Assembly (NCBI RefSeq): GCF_000023465.1
Contig: NC_014041.1
Coordinates: forward strand, 2,920,001 to 2,984,000
Direction: 5' to 3'
DNA from: Zunongwangia profunda SM-A87
GTDB lineage: Bacteria > Bacteroidota > Bacteroidia > Flavobacteriales > Flavobacteriaceae
DNA length: 64,000 bases
In this document: piece by piece, positions 60,551 through 64,000 of the stretch
Layout: each line of letters opens with the position of its first letter
How positions within the stretch are numbered: the stretch's first letter is position 1
Translations under genes and position numbers: made by a program
Notes under the pieces: model-generated
Seen by the model: only the letters and a program-made list of their open reading frames with translations
What the model was told of the DNA's origin: nothing
Database searches by the model: none

Positions 60551-61000
60551 TTAATCTACCGTTACGGTTTTCATTTCTGAAGTAGCGATCACCTGCTCGT
60601 TTTTATCTAAGGTTTTTGCCGTTACCAGGGTCACCTTCATTACTTCATGCAAAATTTCGACATGTGTGGTCAGTTCTTCCCCAGCTTTTGGTAATCTAAA
60701 GATTTCAACCGATTTGATCGCACCTATAAATCCGGTTTGGGGTTTTTCCAGTCCGCTGATATAGCCCTGATAGCCGCGGTGCAGCGACATACTTTGTGCC
60801 ATGTGCTCTATAAGGCCTGGTTCAGAAAAAATACCGTTATCCACCAGGATATTATCGGCCGGCACGAGGAAGCCCGTGATTCCGGTAAGTTTTGTATAAT
60901 CATGCAACTTATCCACCATAACAAATGGTGGTTTCTGCGGAATTAATTTTATAATCTCCTGTGGATCTAAAATAGGAGCCTGAAGTAATTTTTCTGCCAT
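60551..61000 (-). CDS. 3-hydroxyacyl-ACP dehydratase-like protein of the pigment cluster
   Basis: 149 residues, hotdog fold in the wider FabA/FabZ group. IPQKPPFVMVDKLHDY is the N-terminal FabZ-like block; the GHFP loop is replaced by NGIFSEPGLIEHMAQSMSLH, keeping the Glu/His positions on the central helix. QTGFIGAIKSVEIFRLPKAG follows. It matches the dehydratase-like proteins of aryl-polyene clusters. It lies 9 bp after the acyltransferase gene. The second dehydratase of the cluster (53837-54202) keeps the standard GHFP loop, so the two may act on different intermediates. Confidence 0.82.
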   Translation of the reverse strand: MAEKLLQAPILDPQEIIKLIPQKPPFVMVDKLHDYTKLTGITGFLVPADNILVDNGIFSEPGLIEHMAQSMSLHRGYQGYISGLEKPQTGFIGAIKSVEIFRLPKAGEELTTHVEILHEVMKVTLVTAKTLDKNEQVIATSEMKTVTVD

Positions 61001-61009
61001 AAAAATTGA

Positions 61010-61888
61010 TTAGCTAAAATCGTTCCAATAGTCGTAAAAATTATACCACTGATGTGGATAGGTTTTGACCATTTTTTCAAGATTTTCAAGATACGCTTTT
61101 AAAACTTCTTTTGGCGTATTTTTTTCGGGAATATAAGGCCTGGCATAAAAATGATAATGAAAATTTCGTTCGCGCATGATATGTACAAACAATACCGGAA
61201 TATCATTTCTTACGGCTAATTTAAAGGGGCCTTGTGGAAATTTAGCTTTAGCACCCAGAAAATCAGCTTCCCAGGTTTTGGCTTCCTCCATATACCGATC
61301 TGCCGCAAATACCAAGAGCTCATTATTTTTTAGCGCCTGGTTCATTTTAAAAATATGGGATAAATCTTTTTGAAGCACGATAATTTTCACCGCCGATTTG
61401 CCGGTAACCGACTCCATATAATTTTTGATGTTTTCGTGTTCAAAATCGCTAATCACCAGATTGATCACAGCGCTGGTATGCTGCTCGTCAAAAAAATGCT
61501 TTGCCAAATTAAAATTACCGATATGTGCAGTAAGCAGGATACCACCGCTATTTAATTTTCGAAGATTTTCAATATGTTCTATCCCATCAAAATCGAAGCT
61601 ATAGCGTTCTTTCATTCCGGCCGTAATCAATACCCGATCTAATTGAACTTTCCCGTATTTGAAATAACTTTTGTATACATTTATAAAAGCACTGAACCCG
61701 GCAAATCCTAATCTTCTGCGGAAATAGTAATAGATGCTTCGGGTAGAGCTTGGTGCAAAGATGAAGAAATACAACGTGATAAAAATCAATAAAAAATAGG
61801 CCGGATATACCCCAAACGTCCGAATAATAAATACATATATTCGAATGCTTAAAAGCGTTCCGCGTGATTTTCCACTCCAACCTGCCAT
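61010..61888 (-). CDS. LpxL/HtrB-like acyltransferase of the pigment cluster
   Basis: 292 residues. A membrane helix near residues 19-50 (YVFIIRTFGVYPAYFLLIFI) precedes the lysophospholipid-acyltransferase-like fold: GILLTAHIGNFNLAK, FAADRYMEEAKTWEADFLG, KFPQGPFKLAVRNDIPVLFV. The usual HX4(D/E) dyad reads HIGNFN, so the acid is Asn here. In aryl-polyene clusters such proteins are thought to attach the polyene acid to a lipid or resorcinol hydroxyl. It lies between fabG-like and dehydratase genes with gaps of 3 and 9 bp. Confidence 0.85.
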   Translation of the reverse strand: MAGWSGKSRGTLLSIRIYVFIIRTFGVYPAYFLLIFITLYFFIFAPSSTRSIYYYFRRRLGFAGFSAFINVYKSYFKYGKVQLDRVLITAGMKERYSFDFDGIEHIENLRKLNSGGILLTAHIGNFNLAKHFFDEQHTSAVINLVISDFEHENIKNYMESVTGKSAVKIIVLQKDLSHIFKMNQALKNNELLVFAADRYMEEAKTWEADFLGAKAKFPQGPFKLAVRNDIPVLFVHIMRERNFHYHFYARPYIPEKNTPKEVLKAYLENLEKMVKTYPHQWYNFYDYWNDFS

Positions 61889-61891
61889 GGG

Positions 61892-62623
61892 TTATGAATA
61901 TAATCCACCGTTGATATTAATGACTTCGCCCGTAATATACGAGGCTTTTTTTGAGGCCAGAAAACTTACCAGCTCCGCAACTTCTTCAGCTTCTCCGAAA
62001 CGTTGTAACGGAATCATTTTCTTTAATTCTTTTTCATCGAAATCGGCCGTCATATCTGAAGTTATAAATCCCGGTGCCACGGCATTTACCGTAACTTTAC
62101 GTTTGCCGATTTCCTGAGCTAAAGCTTTTGTTGCAGCGATTACCGCGCCTTTTGCGGCTGAATAGTTTACCTGTCCCGGATTTCCTTTTACTCCCGATAA
62201 AGACACGATATTGATAATCCTGCCGTATCGTTTTTGCAGCATACTTTTTACAAACTGCTGGGTAACATTGTAAAATCCATTTAAAGAGGTGTTGATCACC
62301 GAATGCCAATCGTCTTCTCCCATCCACATAAACAGCCCGTCTTTAGTGATTCCGGCATTATTTACAATAACTTCAACGACTGCTTCAGGATTCGATTTTT
62401 GCCAGTTTCCAAGGACATTTTTAGTCGCTTTGGCATCCGCAACATCAAAAGCTAAAAGTTCGCATTTTACATGGTTTTCTTCAATACTTTTAGCGGTAAC
62501 TTTAGCCGCCTGGGTATTGGAATGATAATTCAGTAAAATATGATAGCCTAAATCCTGCGCCAGCTTTATGGCGATTGCTTTTCCTATGCCGCGGGAACCT
62601 CCTGTAACTAAAGCGTATTTCAT
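61892..62623 (-). CDS. 3-oxoacyl-ACP reductase (FabG-like SDR) of the pigment cluster
   Basis: 243 residues. Short-chain dehydrogenase features in order: ALVTGGSRGIGKAIAIKLA (NADPH loop), VEVIVNNAGITKDG, IINIVSLSGVKGNPGQVNYS with Ser and Tyr, SAAKGAVIAATKAL with Lys, and APGFITSDMT. The C-terminus ITGEVININGG is FabG-like. It reduces 3-oxoacyl chains to 3-hydroxyacyl in each polyene cycle. Start overlaps the ammonia-lyase stop as ATGA. Confidence 0.93.
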   Translation of the reverse strand: MKYALVTGGSRGIGKAIAIKLAQDLGYHILLNYHSNTQAAKVTAKSIEENHVKCELLAFDVADAKATKNVLGNWQKSNPEAVVEVIVNNAGITKDGLFMWMGEDDWHSVINTSLNGFYNVTQQFVKSMLQKRYGRIINIVSLSGVKGNPGQVNYSAAKGAVIAATKALAQEIGKRKVTVNAVAPGFITSDMTADFDEKELKKMIPLQRFGEAEEVAELVSFLASKKASYITGEVININGGLYS

Positions 62624-64000
62624 TTATAAACGTCGTTTTCTTTTAAAGACTTGGTAACATCTTTTATCGTTGCATATAACGGAAAATCATGTTGTTTTTC
62701 CAAAGCTATTCTATCCTGAAATTGCTTAAAAACAGCCTTCGATCGTTCACTAAAGTCCTCTAAATCATCAATATATTTTATACCCTGTATAATCGCTATC
62801 ATTTCTATCGCCAGTACCTGATAGGCATTATCGATCACCGTTTTAGTCATTGTTGCAGCATTAGTGCCCATACTTACGATATCCTGATTGTCATTATTAT
62901 TCGGGATGCTATGCACATACATGCTATTAGAAAGCGTTTGATTTTCTGCTGTGGTGGAGACTGCGGTAAATTGTGCGCCTTGCAGACCAAAATTAAGTCC
63001 CAGGGTACCCAAATTCACAAATGGCGGGAATATTTCGTTGAGTTTGCTATTTAGCAGGTAATTTAATTGCCGCTCGGCCAACATCGATAATCGTGTAATG
63101 ACCAGTTTCAATTTATCCATTTCCAGCGAGATAAAATCGCCGTGAAAATTTCCGCCGTGATAGACCATTTGCTTTTCTACGGAAACAATGGGGTTATCGT
63201 TAGCTGAATTTACTTCGTCCATCAAAATTTTTTCCGCAGCATTAATCGTGTTTAAAACCGGCCCCAGGATCTGTGGGATACAACGTAAACTATAATATTC
63301 CTGAACTTTCTCTGAAAAAATAGCTTCCGTATTCGACGAATCTCGATAGAGATGATCCTGTCGATTTTTAATGCGTTTACTATCCTTTAGGTGCTTCCGC
63401 ATCATTTCAGCAATGGCATGCTGACTTTCATGTACTTTCGAAGCATTTAATTCTGCCGAAAAATGATCTGAATAGGCCGCCACTAATTCATTCAGCATTG
63501 AAGAACAACAAACCGACCATTCCAGTAATCGTCTGGCGTGAATTATATTTACAATTCCAATCCCCGTCATTACAGAAGTTCCGTTGATCAAGGCCAGGCC
63601 TTCACGTAATTTAATTTGGATAGGTTTAATATGTAACTTTTCAAAAACCGATATTGTTGATTTTCGCTCACCTTTATAAAAAACCTCGCCTTCACCGATA
63701 AGTACCAGGGCCAGGTGTGCCAGTTGCACTAAATCTCCCGAAGCCCCTACTCCACCATGTTCAAATATAAGTGGGGTAATATCATGATTGATAAGCTGCT
63801 GCATGGTTTCTAAAACCGAGGTATGAACCCCGGAATATCCTAGTGAAAGCGTATGTAAACGCGCCAGCATCGAGGCTTTAACATATAATGGGGCTATAGG
63901 TTTTCCGGTCCCTGAAGCATGACTTCTAATTAAATTATACTGTAATTGCAGGCGATCTTCGTCTTTTATTCGATACTGGGCCATCGGGCCAAAACCGGTA
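62620..64000 (-). CDS. tyrosine ammonia-lyase (flexirubin starter enzyme), cut by the right edge
   Basis: About 459 residues are visible; the frame is open to the window end and reads TGFGPMAQYRI at its N-terminal side, the usual continuation of the HAL/PAL/TAL fold, so about 50 residues are missing. The MIO cofactor tripeptide lies in GGVGASGDLVQLAH; QLQYNLIRSHASGTGKP is the selectivity region; SLRCIPQILGP and SANDNPIV are other active-site blocks. From memory it is very close to the F. johnsoniae TAL, which deaminates L-tyrosine to 4-coumarate. It opens the visible transcription unit. Confidence 0.9.
   Translation of the reverse strand, partial: TGFGPMAQYRIKDEDRLQLQYNLIRSHASGTGKPIAPLYVKASMLARLHTLSLGYSGVHTSVLETMQQLINHDITPLIFEHGGVGASGDLVQLAHLALVLIGEGEVFYKGERKSTISVFEKLHIKPIQIKLREGLALINGTSVMTGIGIVNIIHARRLLEWSVCCSSMLNELVAAYSDHFSAELNASKVHESQHAIAEMMRKHLKDSKRIKNRQDHLYRDSSNTEAIFSEKVQEYYSLRCIPQILGPVLNTINAAEKILMDEVNSANDNPIVSVEKQMVYHGGNFHGDFISLEMDKLKLVITRLSMLAERQLNYLLNSKLNEIFPPFVNLGTLGLNFGLQGAQFTAVSTTAENQTLSNSMYVHSIPNNNDNQDIVSMGTNAATMTKTVIDNAYQVLAIEMIAIIQGIKYIDDLEDFSERSKAVFKQFQDRIALEKQHDFPLYATIKDVTKSLKENDVYK

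Noticed and set aside
62620..64000. Histidine ammonia-lyase of the hut pathway
   Set aside because: No hutU, hutI or hutG nearby; the location in a flexirubin cluster and resemblance to the F. johnsoniae TAL favour tyrosine ammonia-lyase.
1..64000. tRNA, rRNA, CRISPR array, insertion sequence, prophage or defence island
   Set aside because: Reading all gaps and gene products showed no cloverleaf, direct-repeat array, transposase, integrase, toxin-antitoxin or restriction gene.

Overview
The window looks like a chromosomal segment of a marine-type member of the Flavobacteriaceae (Bacteroidota), possibly near Zunongwangia, Gramella or Salegentibacter; the genus is a guess. The evidence is low GC, promoter -7 elements of the form TAnnTTTG with few Shine-Dalgarno sequences, the family-typical parE/parC, ychF, bshA, lptD, tamB and tsaD genes, two GH92 mannosidases, and a flexirubin-type pigment cluster whose tyrosine ammonia-lyase closely resembles, from memory, the Flavobacterium johnsoniae enzyme. 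I see no tRNA, rRNA, CRISPR array, transposase, integrase or phage gene.

Layout. 1-6.5 kb: topoisomerase IV genes with a small membrane-protein gene between parE and parC, then ychF, a secreted coiled-coil protein and a methyltransferase, all on the minus strand. 6.8-12.5 kb: a plus-strand glycan-degradation unit (GH43, GH92, GH92) with no SusC/SusD pair, ending at a strong terminator. 12.7-18 kb: a surface protein with 17 YadA-head-like repeats and a D-2-hydroxyglutarate/lactate dehydrogenase-like Fe-S flavoprotein. 18-27.7 kb: a small barrel protein, bshA (bacillithiol), a GH3-serine hydrolase fusion, and an operon amidase-MlaD-two Fe-S proteins. 27.8-35.9 kb: lptD (divergent from that operon), ridA, an aldo/keto reductase, a PAP2 phosphatase, a deoxyribonucleotidase, and a tight pfkA-mgsA-PagL-like operon. 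36-46.4 kb: the giant tamB, divergent from a plus-strand run tsaD, rsmE, a DUF4159 gene, a trmH-family gene, a PerM-type permease, a THUMP-like methyltransferase and a barrel protein.

46.4-64 kb (right edge): 17 minus-strand genes, many overlapping, forming part of a flexirubin/aryl-polyene cluster. In transcription order they are tyrosine ammonia-lyase (makes 4-coumarate), FabG-like reductase, LpxL-like acyltransferase, FabZ-like dehydratase, thioesterase, ketosynthase, truncated ketosynthase-like protein, acyl carrier protein, ketosynthase, chain-length-factor-like protein, polysaccharide-deacetylase-like protein, LolA-like carrier, second dehydratase, GT2-DUF2062 protein, MMPL exporter fused to a methyltransferase-like domain, C45-type lipoprotein hydrolase and a PaaK-like ligase. 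Together they suggest activation of an aromatic starter, iterative polyene extension, esterification and export to the outer membrane. The dialkylresorcinol genes (darA/darB) are not in the window and may lie beyond the right edge.

I found no clearly new defence or mobile system. The most unusual items are the RND-methyltransferase fusion, four ketosynthase-fold proteins of which two lack the catalytic cysteine, the head-repeat protein with a C1q-like tail, a PagL-like protein with Asp in place of the catalytic Glu, and two large envelope genes (lptD, tamB) without an ATG start.
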